A program made the position numbers and the translations under genes. The notes beneath the pieces were generated by a model. It did no database searches. It saw only the letters and a list, made by a program, of their open reading frames with translations, and was not told the origin of the DNA. A stretch of DNA of 16,174 bases from Candidatus Roizmanbacteria bacterium (GTDB lineage Bacteria; Patescibacteriota; Microgenomatia; UBA1406; GWC2-37-13), in NCBI GenBank assembly GCA_026395475.1, contig JAPLYQ010000072.1:1-16174 (forward strand). Reading direction: 5' to 3'. This document shows, piece by piece, positions 8,040 to 14,815 of this stretch. Position 1 is the stretch's first letter. Every line of letters starts with the position of its first letter.

Positions 8040-9067
8040 AGCATTGAAATAAATTGATCAAATAACCAAGAAGTATCAACTGGCCCTGGAGCCGCTTCTG
8101 GATGAAACTGAACCGACATGAATGGAAGTGTCTTATGTATTATTCCTTCATTTGTTCCATCATTACAATTAATAAACCAAGGTTTAAATCCTGGAGGAAT
8201 TTTCCCAATAGCAAAGCCATGGTTTTGAGTGGTGATGTAGCATGTCTTGCTTCCAACTAGCGAACAGGGTTGATTTTGTCCCCGATGCCCAAATGCAAGC
8301 TTATACGTATCTCCCCCACTGGCAAGTGCCAATATTTGATTTCCTAAGCAAATTCCAAAGAGAGGAATTTTCAGTGCCAATATTTTTTTTACTATCTCAA
8401 TTGTTTTATCTGCCATCTTGGGATCCCCAGGTCCATTTGAGACAAGAACTCCATCGCACTGTATACCTTCTTCTATGAAGTCACAGTCCCAAGGGACGCG
8501 TATTATTGTGACATTTCGTTTTACTAACTCTCGAACAATATTGTCTTTCACTCCACAATCAATTAAAACAACTTTCTTTTTTCCTTTTCCAATTGTTTCT
8601 ATTTTTTGAGTTGAAACTTGTGCTACTAAATTTTCTTTGTTTGGATCAATGAAATCAATTTTTTCTCCAAACTCAATTTTGACAAGTGTGGCTCCCTCAT
8701 CTCGAATTTTTTTTACAATAAAGCGAGTGTCTGATATTTCAAGAGCTGGAATATGCTCACTTTTAAGCCATTGCGAAAGTGACATTGAACTTTGAAAATG
8801 GGACGGCGTGTCTATATATTGAGAGACAATCAATCCACTTACCTGTATTTTCCCAGACTCCCATGTTTCTCTTTTGGGAACTCCATAACTTCCAACAATT
8901 GGATATGAAAGTGTCAAAATTTGTCCCTTATAAGATGGATCTGTCAAACTCTCTGGATACCCCATCATACTTGTTGAAAAAGCAATTTCTCCTGCAATTG
9001 AAGTTTCAGCTCCAAAACTTGCGCCCTCAATTATTGTTCCGTCACTAAAAATTAAATGTCCCTTCAT
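8036..9067 (-). CDS. carA: Carbamoyl-phosphate synthase small (glutaminase) subunit
   Basis: It hydrolyses glutamine and feeds ammonia through a tunnel to CarB. The N-terminal CPSase domain (about 1-140) contains MGYPESLTDPSYKGQIL. The class I glutamine amidotransferase domain follows, with NGPGDP at 211-216, nucleophile C240 in FGICLGNQ (the usual CLGHQ has His where Asn stands), QNHG at 281-284, and the His/Glu pair of FHPEA at 321-325. GHRGQNQPCSLVGS (260-273) resembles the animal CAD glutaminase (GNRGHNQPC...) more than E. coli CarA. Length 343 is somewhat below the roughly 380 of E. coli. The ATG lies 5 nt after the pyrB stop; the stop overlaps the carB start. Confidence 0.96.
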   Translation of the reverse strand: MKGHLIFSDGTIIEGASFGAETSIAGEIAFSTSMMGYPESLTDPSYKGQILTLSYPIVGSYGVPKRETWESGKIQVSGLIVSQYIDTPSHFQSSMSLSQWLKSEHIPALEISDTRFIVKKIRDEGATLVKIEFGEKIDFIDPNKENLVAQVSTQKIETIGKGKKKVVLIDCGVKDNIVRELVKRNVTIIRVPWDCDFIEEGIQCDGVLVSNGPGDPKMADKTIEIVKKILALKIPLFGICLGNQILALASGGDTYKLAFGHRGQNQPCSLVGSKTCYITTQNHGFAIGKIPPGFKPWFINCNDGTNEGIIHKTLPFMSVQFHPEAAPGPVDTSWLFDQFISML

Positions 9068-9072
9068 ACTAT

Positions 9073-10020
9073 TTATCCGAGAATTAAACTTAATAATGCC
9101 ATTCGTACATGGAGTCCATTTTTTACTTGTTTTGAAAGATATACAGCCCGTGGATCTGCGTCTACTCTTACATCAATGTCTCCAACTCTGGGAAGAGGAT
9201 GCATGAGAATCATCTTTTTGTTTCCTTTCTCTGCCATCAGGTCAGGAGTAACAACAAATCTATTTTTAAGAAGTTCATATTCTTTTTTATTGGTAAATCG
9301 CTCCTTTTGAACGCGCGTCCAGTACCAAAAATTACAAGTGGTTGGTATCTCTTCTTGCTTTGTAATCTCAATGAGGGTTACTCCTCTGCTTCGAATATAC
9401 TCAATAAATGATTTTTCCAGTTTGAGCTGTTTTGGAGATAATAAATAAATAGTGTTATCTTTATAGAGAGATAATAATTTCAAAAGTGAATGCACAGTCC
9501 TCCCATTGAGCAAATCTCCAACCATTAAACCCGTGAGCCCTGACAATGATTTTGTAGTTTGAAAAATGGTGTAAGCGTCAAGTAGTGCTTGAGTTGGATG
9601 TTCTCCTATTCCATCGCCCGCATTGATGACTGGAATCTTGACTGCATCAGCTGCTCTTTTCAAGGTTCCTTTCTCAAAATGTCGCATAACAACCGCGTCT
9701 GAATAGTTTTCAAAAACCTTCATAGTATCTTCGAGTGTTTCGCCTTTTATGGAAGAAGATGTTTGTAAAGGATTTTGATACTCAATCGTCGTTCCACCTA
9801 ATTTTTTTACTGCTGCAGAAAATGAACTAAATGTTCGAGAAGAAGGTTCAAAAAAAAGGAGTGTGACTAGTTTTCCCTTCAAAATTTTACTTGTTTGAAC
9901 AAATGACATTTTGCTCATTTTATGAGTAAGAATAAATATTTCTTGGATAATTTTTACCGATAATGCATCGATAGAAATATATGATTTGTTTGAAAGAGCC
10001 GACCGGGAATTAGTATGCAT
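9073..10020 (-). CDS. pyrB: Aspartate carbamoyltransferase catalytic subunit
   Basis: It condenses carbamoyl phosphate and aspartate to carbamoyl aspartate, the committed pyrimidine step. Carbamoyl-phosphate loop FFEPSSRTFSSF spans 56-67; the last Arg of the usual STRTR is Phe here, and animal CAD also lacks that Arg (STRTSSSF). Other active-site pieces are IKGETLEDT with K92, MRH at 112-114, INAGDGIGEHPTQALLD at 132-148, and the MHPLPR substrate loop at 273-278. RVDADPRAVY near the end is shared with CAD-type enzymes. The first 12 residues extend beyond the usual start, but there is no alternative Met before the conserved part. No regulatory subunit gene (pyrI) is nearby. It heads the operon, and an intrinsic terminator ends only 5 nt before its ATG, which suggests control by attenuation. 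No Shine-Dalgarno site is visible. Confidence 0.96.
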   Translation of the reverse strand: MHTNSRSALSNKSYISIDALSVKIIQEIFILTHKMSKMSFVQTSKILKGKLVTLLFFEPSSRTFSSFSAAVKKLGGTTIEYQNPLQTSSSIKGETLEDTMKVFENYSDAVVMRHFEKGTLKRAADAVKIPVINAGDGIGEHPTQALLDAYTIFQTTKSLSGLTGLMVGDLLNGRTVHSLLKLLSLYKDNTIYLLSPKQLKLEKSFIEYIRSRGVTLIEITKQEEIPTTCNFWYWTRVQKERFTNKKEYELLKNRFVVTPDLMAEKGNKKMILMHPLPRVGDIDVRVDADPRAVYLSKQVKNGLHVRMALLSLILG

Positions 10021-10025
10021 AGGCG

Positions 10026-10051
10026 AAAAAAAACCGCCCCTTCTGGGCGGT
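10026..10051 (-). terminator. Intrinsic terminator/attenuator immediately before pyrB
   Basis: On the minus strand a 7-bp G+C-rich stem (ACCGCCC, loop AGAAG, GGGCGGT) runs straight into a T-tract, 8 T's in all including the last base of the stem. The tract stops 5 nt before the pyrB start codon. It lies downstream of the promoter at 10103-10131, so transcripts from that promoter must read through it to reach pyrB. It can also stop read-through from udk. Confidence 0.8.
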
Positions 10052-10060
10052 GGAATTCCT

Positions 10061-10093
10061 TTAGAAATTTTTAATGAATCGCTTGTGTCTCAT
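10061..10093 (-). other. Possible 10-codon leader peptide (MRHKRFIKNF) of the pyr operon
   Basis: A short ORF starts a few nucleotides after the predicted transcription start and ends with TAA 9 nt before the terminator stem. A ribosome finishing it would cover the 5' arm of the terminator, as in the coupled attenuation known for E. coli pyrBI. There is no Shine-Dalgarno site; translation would have to be nearly leaderless. An ORF this short can arise by chance. Confidence 0.3.
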
Positions 10094-10098
10094 TAAAA
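10069..10098 (-). promoter_or_regulatory. Leader hairpin upstream of the pyr attenuator
   Basis: TTTTAATGA and TCATTAAAA form a perfect 9-bp stem around a 12-nt loop near the 5' end of the predicted pyr leader. The stem encloses the ATG of the possible leader ORF, so it could also limit translation of that ORF. It shares no complementarity with the terminator arms, so it is not a classic antiterminator. Confidence 0.45.
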
Positions 10099-10102
10099 GG
10101 AT

Positions 10103-10131
10103 ATTAAACCAGATAATACTTGTGTTGTCAA
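10103..10131 (-). promoter_or_regulatory. Promoter of the pyrB-carA-carB-pyrE-pyrF operon
   Basis: TTGACA (10131-10126), a 17-bp spacer and TTTAAT (10108-10103) form a near-consensus promoter on the minus strand, starting two bases after the udk stop codon. The predicted start lies near 10096, at the end of a pyrimidine-rich CCTTTT stretch, giving a leader of about 75 nt before pyrB. Confidence 0.65.
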
Positions 10132-10133
10132 AA

Positions 10134-10358
10134 CTATTTTTTTAGAGATTGTCGTATTGCGCTAATTACAAGTTCGATTCCGAGAATATTTTCACCTCCA
10201 TGAGGAAGAATAATATCAGCATATTTTTTTGTTGGCTCAACAAATGCCAGGTGCATGGGACGAGACATAGTGAGATATTGGTTCAAAGAAAAGTCCAGAG
10301 TCCTCCCTCTTTCAAGCATATCTCGTGTGATTCTTCTACCTAGGCGAATGTCTGCATC
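10134..10358 (-). pseudogene. udk: Uridine kinase, C-terminal fragment (after frameshift)
   Basis: Read from 10358, this frame gives DADIRLGRRITRDMLERG and then RTLDFSLNQYLTMSRPMH, FVEPTKKYADIILPHGG, about 74 residues. These are the standard C-terminal blocks of uridine kinase (LID-region arginines, YADIIxPxGG). It continues the N-terminal fragment in another frame: after FID the sequence has two bases (CG) where one codon is expected, i.e. one base missing at about 10359-10360. Restored, the protein would be about 209 residues, the normal family length. The first ATG in this frame is at 10319, but nothing suggests independent translation. The stop codon abuts the pyr operon promoter. Confidence 0.8.
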
Positions 10359-10762
10359 CGATCAATAAATAATTTTATATCCATTAAATTTCTTAATATT
10401 TCATTCTCAAAAAGAAGTATGCCATCAACGATAATGATTTTTTTCGGTTGAATGATGACAACTTCCTTTGATCGATTGTGTTGTGAAAAATCATATGTGG
10501 GAATCTTTACTTTTTTTCCTTTTTTAAGTTCTTTTAAATGGCAGATGAGGAGTGATATCTCTAAAGAATCTGGATGATCATAATTGATTTCTTTTCGTTT
10601 GTTAAAAGTCAAATCCGATCGATCACGATAATAACTGTCATGCGCAATGATTTCGCAGGAATCTTTAAAAAATGAGGAGATTTTACAAGAAACAGTTGTT
10701 TTTCCCGAGCCTGTGCCGCCAGCTATACCGACAAATAAAGGAGTTTGTTTCATAGCTTCCAT
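10340..10762 (-). pseudogene. udk: Uridine kinase, N-terminal fragment (frameshifted)
   Basis: Uridine kinase phosphorylates uridine and cytidine in pyrimidine salvage. The fragment has Walker A GGTGSGKT at 15-22, HDSYYRD at 41-47, NYDHPDSLE at 60-68, PTYDF at 88-92, and the second acidic strand VDGILLFEN at 112-120, all as in functional enzymes. After LFID (131-134) the frame runs into RMQTFA and a TAG, while the family sequence continues one frame over. The good preservation on both sides suggests a recent mutation or a sequence/assembly error rather than an old pseudogene; the break is not in a homopolymer. Either ATG at 10762 or the one three codons later (10753, MKQTPLF) could be the start. 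A TATAAT at 10768-10763 just upstream of the later ATG would make a nearly leaderless message. Confidence 0.85.
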
Positions 10763-10772
10763 ATTATATAAT
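10745..10772 (+). promoter_or_regulatory. Candidate promoter for the tRNA-Leu transcript
   Basis: TTGTTT (10745-10750), a 16-bp spacer and a perfect TATAAT (10767-10772) lie on the plus strand. The predicted start falls near 10779, about 12 nt before the first copy of the tRNA 5' sequence, a usual promoter-to-tRNA distance. It would transcribe the spacer as well as the real tRNA. Confidence 0.45.
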
Positions 10773-10791
10773 CAATTCTGTTTATTCAATT

Positions 10792-10808
10792 GCCGGGGTG
10801 CTGAAATG
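10792..10808 (+). repeat. 17-bp direct copy of the tRNA-Leu 5' end
   Basis: GCCGGGGTGCTGAAATG here is identical to the first 17 nt of the tRNA-Leu gene at 10916-10932, 124 bp downstream. The match stops in the D-loop. No matching 3' acceptor strand follows, so this is not a complete tRNA. Confidence 0.85.
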
Positions 10809-10915
10809 CTCAACTCGCAGTTTGCGAGTTAAAAGCACACCCGAGCAATTACTGCGAGTTAGTCCCCCAAGGGGGAGCAGACACACAGTTCGTGAGTAAA
10901 CAAATGTTTAAAATC
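10809..10915 (+). other. Hairpin-rich spacer between the tRNA 5' copy and tRNA-Leu
   Basis: No protein is apparent. AACTCGCA (10812-10819) pairs perfectly with TGCGAGTT at 10823-10830 (8 bp, 3-nt loop), and alternatively AACTCGCAGT pairs over 10 bp with ACTGCGAGTT at 10851-10860. CGGGGTGCT of the upstream tRNA copy pairs with AGCACACCCG at 10834-10843 apart from one bulged A. TCCCCC/GGGGGA (10863-10876) forms a tight hairpin flanked by CTGC/GCAG. A related GAGTTA-like unit recurs about every 34 nt. The mutually exclusive pairings suggest a structured RNA, of unknown function. Confidence 0.45.
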
Positions 10916-10998
10916 GCCGGGGTGCTGAAATGGCAGACAGGCTAGTCTCAAAAACTAGTGAGGGCAACCTCGTAAGGGTCCGACTCCCTTTCCCGGCA
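10916..10998 (+). tRNA. tRNA-Leu (anticodon CAA)
   Basis: The 83-nt sequence folds as a class II tRNA: 7-bp acceptor stem (GCCGGGG with TCCCGGC, one G-U pair), 3-bp D stem CTG/CAG, anticodon stem CTAGT/ACTAG with loop CTCAAAA (anticodon CAA at 10949-10951, reading UUG), a long variable arm GAGG-GCAA-CCTC, T arm AAGGG/CCCTT with loop TCCGACT, and discriminator A73 as expected for leucine. CCA is not encoded and must be added by the CCA-adding enzyme. The T-loop has C at position 55 where T is nearly universal. It converges on the DUF2207 gene, 8 bp away. Confidence 0.93.
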
Positions 10999-11006
10999 CA
11001 TTTTGC

Positions 11007-12686
11007 TTACCAACTTCCGACACTTCCTCCCCCACCACCCCCTCCTGAAAATCCACCTCCACTACTAAATCCTGATGAAAAACCAGAACTTGAACGCGTT
11101 GGAGTAGCACTATAACTAAATGTCGATACAGAAGAATGGAGAGAATTGGAAAAATACACTGCATTAAATGCCGCATTATTCTGTCCGGTATACCAAGAGG
11201 GTTGAGTAAGGTTAATATCTTTAAAACGATCAGCCCATATCTTCTCAACTCCAAAGACAACTGCATAGGGAAGCAATTTTTCAAACATCATTTGGTTCTT
11301 TGCCTGAAATTCCAACTGTCTTTCTTGAGAGGTTAGAAATGTCTTGAGAGAATTCCCAATCCCCGCTTGTTGTGCACCTTCTGTGGTTTTTGCCGGCATG
11401 AATTTTGCAAAGACAAATGCTACAAATGCAAGACACATATTTCCAGTAAATAATGCTACTCCGGCGAGTGCAAAATATTTTGTACGGGTTGATTGAGGAT
11501 TTGTTTTAAAAAATCCGTCGGATACAATCTGGTCATACAGACTATCAGTAACTTTTTGCATCGCAGTACTCAGATCTCTTCCTTTTAGTTTGCATTCATC
11601 TTTTCCATTAAATAGTCCATTTAATAATTCCTTTTCAAAAATCATTAATTTTTTATCTCCACTCCAATCATTTTTTTTCACAAATTTAAAATCACCTTTT
11701 TTTTCTTCAACAATTTGGAAGTATCCTTTTTGAGCAAGTTGAATGAGAGAGCCAAAAATATCCTTCATATCAACTGTTTCGTCAGCTAATGATCCAGTCT
11801 CAGCGGGAGTAAGAGGTCTTCCATTAGCTTGAGGAGGATCGTACCAAACCCGTACTGCTTGAGATCGTGGATCACGACCACTCCAATACCATTTAAAGGG
11901 AATATAGATGGGCAATCCAATGTACCAAATAAATGCAAGTATTCCAAGAATAGTAAAAATAATTCCAAAAATAATTTTTCCATACCAAGTATTTTCGAAT
12001 GCAGTATAGGGCTTTGGCTCAAGTATCTCTACTGAACCTTTTGGAAAACTCACGATAATGGTAAGCCCACTTCCATTTTCCAGGCGTGGGGCAGAAACCG
12101 AAGTACTATTCTGTTCTGTCTGAACAGTGCAGTCTTTTGCAGTACTGCCTGCAACACCGGTATAACAAAGGGTTTTCACCCCTTCTGTCTGTACACCTTC
12201 AGGAAAATGAACGGTGCTATTTGCATTTTCAATTGAAAATTTTTCGGCATATCCGGTACTGTTCCAGTACAGTTCGTCGTGATCTGAATAATATGTTAAA
12301 GCTCCACTCACAAGATAGTTGATGATGTATGTATGAAGCCCAGTAATAGTTCTATGAGCGTCTCCAATTGTTAAATGAAGATCATTATCTACTCGCGAAC
12401 TTGAATAGTTATATGTAATTCCCTTCTCGTCTTTGACACTCTCAACTTGTACGGTAAGTTCATATAGCTTTCCATCACTATTCTTTTTTATAACAGGAAT
12501 ATCTCGAGTTATACCGTGTCCATAAACATCTTCAAAATCGTAGTCTATCTTCTCTTTTACTTGTATTCTTCCATCCTTTTGAATAGTAATCTGTGAGTCA
12601 TAACCCCGGATAATCTCAGCATGAATTGATGAATTGAGAAACAAAAATAGCGTTAAAGCTATGAGAGATGTAATTGTCCTTTTCAT
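11007..12686 (-). CDS. DUF2207 family membrane protein
   Basis: This 559-residue protein is exported and membrane-bound. Residues 1-23 form a signal peptide (charged MKRT start, hydrophobic core, cleavage likely after SIHA). An extracytoplasmic domain (about 24-232) carries the DUF2207 landmarks HGITRDIPV near 57-65 and DELYWNSTG at 137-145. Membrane segments follow at about 237-264 and 404-428, separated by a cytoplasmic region that includes YDPPQ (282-286) and a domain with winged-helix-like character (inference). The C-terminus from about 531 is a Ser/Gly tail ending in a G-run and SVGSW, as is common in this family. The molecular function of DUF2207 is unknown. It is transcribed alone, divergent from the 12807 gene and convergent with tRNA-Leu. 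Confidence 0.88.
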   Translation of the reverse strand: MKRTITSLIALTLFLFLNSSIHAEIIRGYDSQITIQKDGRIQVKEKIDYDFEDVYGHGITRDIPVIKKNSDGKLYELTVQVESVKDEKGITYNYSSSRVDNDLHLTIGDAHRTITGLHTYIINYLVSGALTYYSDHDELYWNSTGYAEKFSIENANSTVHFPEGVQTEGVKTLCYTGVAGSTAKDCTVQTEQNSTSVSAPRLENGSGLTIIVSFPKGSVEILEPKPYTAFENTWYGKIIFGIIFTILGILAFIWYIGLPIYIPFKWYWSGRDPRSQAVRVWYDPPQANGRPLTPAETGSLADETVDMKDIFGSLIQLAQKGYFQIVEEKKGDFKFVKKNDWSGDKKLMIFEKELLNGLFNGKDECKLKGRDLSTAMQKVTDSLYDQIVSDGFFKTNPQSTRTKYFALAGVALFTGNMCLAFVAFVFAKFMPAKTTEGAQQAGIGNSLKTFLTSQERQLEFQAKNQMMFEKLLPYAVVFGVEKIWADRFKDINLTQPSWYTGQNNAAFNAVYFSNSLHSSVSTFSYSATPTRSSSGFSSGFSSGGGFSGGGGGGGSVGSW

Positions 12687-12693
12687 ATAGTTT

Positions 12694-12723
12694 AGTATAT
12701 AACGGAATTATTCAAGCTCACAA
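12694..12723 (-). promoter_or_regulatory. Candidate promoter of the DUF2207 gene
   Basis: On the minus strand TTGTGA (12723-12718), an 18-bp spacer and TATACT (12699-12694) precede the ATG at 12686 by about 7 nt, so the message would start near the start codon. The match to consensus is moderate. Confidence 0.4.
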
Positions 12724-12747
12724 CTGAAAGTGATTGTACCTATAATA

Positions 12748-12776
12748 TTGATTATTTAAGCTTTTTAAGGTATAAT
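12748..12776 (+). promoter_or_regulatory. Promoter of the 12807 gene
   Basis: TTGATT (12748-12753), a 17-bp spacer and a perfect TATAAT (12771-12776) predict a start near 12783, leaving about 24 nt of leader before the ATG at 12807. Another TATAAT at 12741-12746 has no good partner. Confidence 0.6.
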
Positions 12777-12790
12777 TACACTTTGATTTG

Positions 12791-12805
12791 TTAACTTATA
12801 GTTAA
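12791..12805. repeat. Inverted repeat TTAACT-TAT-AGTTAA against the start codon
   Basis: Perfect 6-bp arms with a 3-nt spacer lie between the predicted transcription start and the ATG at 12807, one base before the ATG. No Shine-Dalgarno site is present. It could be a small operator or a weak AT-only leader hairpin; short AT-rich dyads also occur by chance. Confidence 0.35.
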
Positions 12806-12806
12806 T

Positions 12807-14798
12807 ATGACAGAATTACGAACAAAACCTTATACTATTGATCAGCAAAGAGGAGTAGTTCTCAATGCGGACTCACCTCTAGGCAATAAAGGCGAAATAT
12901 TTACCGCTGGGCAGTTTTTGACTGGATTTAGAGCTCTTGCCCCACAAAGTCCAGAAAGAGCAGAAGTTGCTTCCCAATTTTTAGGAACATGTATTGAGAA
13001 TCCCAATCAATTAGTATACTTTGGCCAATTAGTATCAACCTCCCCTCAACTAAATGAGAAAACTATCGGAGCAGCAATAGAATCTTTTACTAAAGAATCA
13101 ACCAGTGTTGCCAGAAAATTACCTCCTGAAGTAACCAAAGAGCTTACTCAAAACCCAGAACAAATTGGGCAGTTCCTTGATATCCATTACTTTGATCCAA
13201 AAAATCAACCACCTGAATTAAACGCAACCCAAAAAATATTGAATAGTCTTGATGGAAAAGTATTATCGATGGTAAAAAAAGTGGCGCGAGAAACAATAGA
13301 AAGAACGTTTAAAAACTGCGAATCACAAACAGATATTGTTAATGTTATGTATAACTCTGCAATACACCTTCTAAAAAATGAAAATCCTCAAAATTGGGAA
13401 CATCTACTTGAAATTCTCATATTTAAATCTCCCTTTTTAAGACCAAATGATGTGAGGACGGGGAGATATATAGCTGCTCAATTGAGTTCTGATGAGGACT
13501 TATTCATAAAATATTATTGTCTTAATTCAACCTCAGGGACATTGATGATGCTTATACGAAATGATCAATATAGGAAACATTTTGATGAAATAGGAGTGAA
13601 TATAGTAAACTCAAATCCTGGATTTGATGAAATTTTCAAGAACCCATCTTTGATAATAAGCCGCGAAAAACAACTGTTATATGTAAAAGATGAAGAAGAA
13701 AGACAGAATACTGACTGGAATAAAAAACTATTAGAACAGGACATGGATGATTTTTCAGATTTGCTTGTCCCACCTACTTTCCCAAGTATCATAACTACTC
13801 GCCCCAATCCTTTGATGAACTTAACAAAACGTCTTATTGCCCTACAATATTGCAATGAAGTTGAAGATTTTACTTCCGTTGTACTTCCCACTTCCAACAC
13901 TGCATACAATGTCTTTGTAAAAAAAGGCGATGTGCATGGGGTACTAGAAAAACCAAAGGCAGCAATGCATTTTGTATATCAAAATGGACCTGGAGGACGT
14001 ATCGAAAATCCATATGCTATTCGTGACGCATTACGTTGGTTTCGACCAGAATTACTCGGTACAACATTTATAAAGTTGGAAAAAATAACAATACCAAAAA
14101 TAAAAAAAAGATTAAGTCATCCTAAAAGATCTCTTCCTGCTGGTGGAGTGCATATGACTTTTAATAAAGAAGCTCATCCCTTTATTGAAGCGGATTCCAT
14201 GGATATTGATAAAACCGGAAAACATATTATTTTCACCTTTGGAAACTATACAATCCCACTTAGCATAAATACTGATAGTCATCTTGTAGCTCAAGATGGA
14301 ACAAGATTAGACTTAGAAGAAAACTCTAGAAGCTGGTGGGAAGCAACAATTTTATCCTTAATAGCTGATGTTACTGCTCCTATCGAAGGTGATGAGGTGA
14401 TATTGTCAGATGCAGCAGAAATGCCCAGAGATGATGCTATTGAACGAACAGATCGTGCATTTGTACTAAGAGGTCCGCATATGAGAAAACTCCATCCTGG
14501 GCAAGGGTTTGATGAAGACAGAGCTGCAAAATTGCTGGCTGAAGATTATCCATTTCCACATATACAACAACCAATTGATTTGTGGGCATATAACGGAATA
14601 CCTCATGATGGTATGTTAAATGACCAAGTCCAACGCGTCGAACGCGAAGAAGGTCAATGGACGTACGTTCATGCAGCACAGCCAAAAGACAATACAGAAC
14701 GTGAAGATGTGAAAAAAAAGAAAAGCATTAGTCTTAATGTGACAGCTTCTTCACTTCCCGAAATAAAGGGAGTAATCGAAACTCAATATTCGACATAA
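12807..14798 (+). CDS. Large hypothetical protein, unrecognised family
   Basis: I do not recognise this 663-residue protein. It has no signal peptide or membrane segment and looks cytoplasmic. The first 320 residues or so read as mainly helical, with acidic and polar stretches. The middle (about 330-560) looks more beta-rich, with conserved-looking segments such as MHFVYQNGPGGR, SLPAGGVHMTFN and SWWEATILSLIADV. The last 40 residues are charged and lysine-rich, probably disordered. The start is supported by the promoter at 12748-12776 and the lack of an earlier ATG in frame near it. A methyltransferase gene follows 17 nt downstream on the same strand and may share its transcript. No nuclease, protease or nucleotide-binding motif is obvious. 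Confidence 0.75.
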   Translation: MTELRTKPYTIDQQRGVVLNADSPLGNKGEIFTAGQFLTGFRALAPQSPERAEVASQFLGTCIENPNQLVYFGQLVSTSPQLNEKTIGAAIESFTKESTSVARKLPPEVTKELTQNPEQIGQFLDIHYFDPKNQPPELNATQKILNSLDGKVLSMVKKVARETIERTFKNCESQTDIVNVMYNSAIHLLKNENPQNWEHLLEILIFKSPFLRPNDVRTGRYIAAQLSSDEDLFIKYYCLNSTSGTLMMLIRNDQYRKHFDEIGVNIVNSNPGFDEIFKNPSLIISREKQLLYVKDEEERQNTDWNKKLLEQDMDDFSDLLVPPTFPSIITTRPNPLMNLTKRLIALQYCNEVEDFTSVVLPTSNTAYNVFVKKGDVHGVLEKPKAAMHFVYQNGPGGRIENPYAIRDALRWFRPELLGTTFIKLEKITIPKIKKRLSHPKRSLPAGGVHMTFNKEAHPFIEADSMDIDKTGKHIIFTFGNYTIPLSINTDSHLVAQDGTRLDLEENSRSWWEATILSLIADVTAPIEGDEVILSDAAEMPRDDAIERTDRAFVLRGPHMRKLHPGQGFDEDRAAKLLAEDYPFPHIQQPIDLWAYNGIPHDGMLNDQVQRVEREEGQWTYVHAAQPKDNTEREDVKKKKSISLNVTASSLPEIKGVIETQYST

Positions 14799-14801
14799 TC
14801 C

Positions 14802-14810
14802 TGATAAAAT
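14802..14810 (+). promoter_or_regulatory. Candidate extended -10 box for the methyltransferase gene
   Basis: TGATAAAAT fits an extended -10 (TGn plus TAAAAT) and ends 5 nt before the ATG at 14816, which would give a nearly leaderless message. I see no clear -35 box. The gene may instead be read from the upstream transcript. Confidence 0.3.
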
Positions 14811-14815
14811 AGTGT

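Noticed and set aside
939..9067. Alternative genetic code with UGA as glycine
   Set aside because: TGA ends the dTMP kinase fusion, pyrE, carB and carA exactly where the families end, and no conserved glycine is encoded by TGA.
9073..10020. Phe in place of the second Arg of the STRTR loop as a sign of a dead PyrB
   Set aside because: Animal CAD, which is active, also lacks that Arg, and all other active-site motifs are intact.
10026..10131. PyrR-type antiterminator/terminator switch
   Set aside because: The leader has no segment complementary to the terminator arms, and I do not see the conserved PyrR-binding loop sequence.
10792..10870. A second tRNA: the hairpin at 10812-10830 can be drawn as an anticodon arm with GTT (Asn)
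   Set aside because: No T arm with a TTCGA-like loop and no 3' strand complementary to GCCGGGG follows at the right distance.
10792..10932. Integrated mobile element with the 17-bp tRNA repeat as attachment sites
   Set aside because: The repeat is the tRNA 5' end and the interval is only 107 bp, with no integrase or cargo gene. Most tRNA-targeting integrases duplicate the 3' end.
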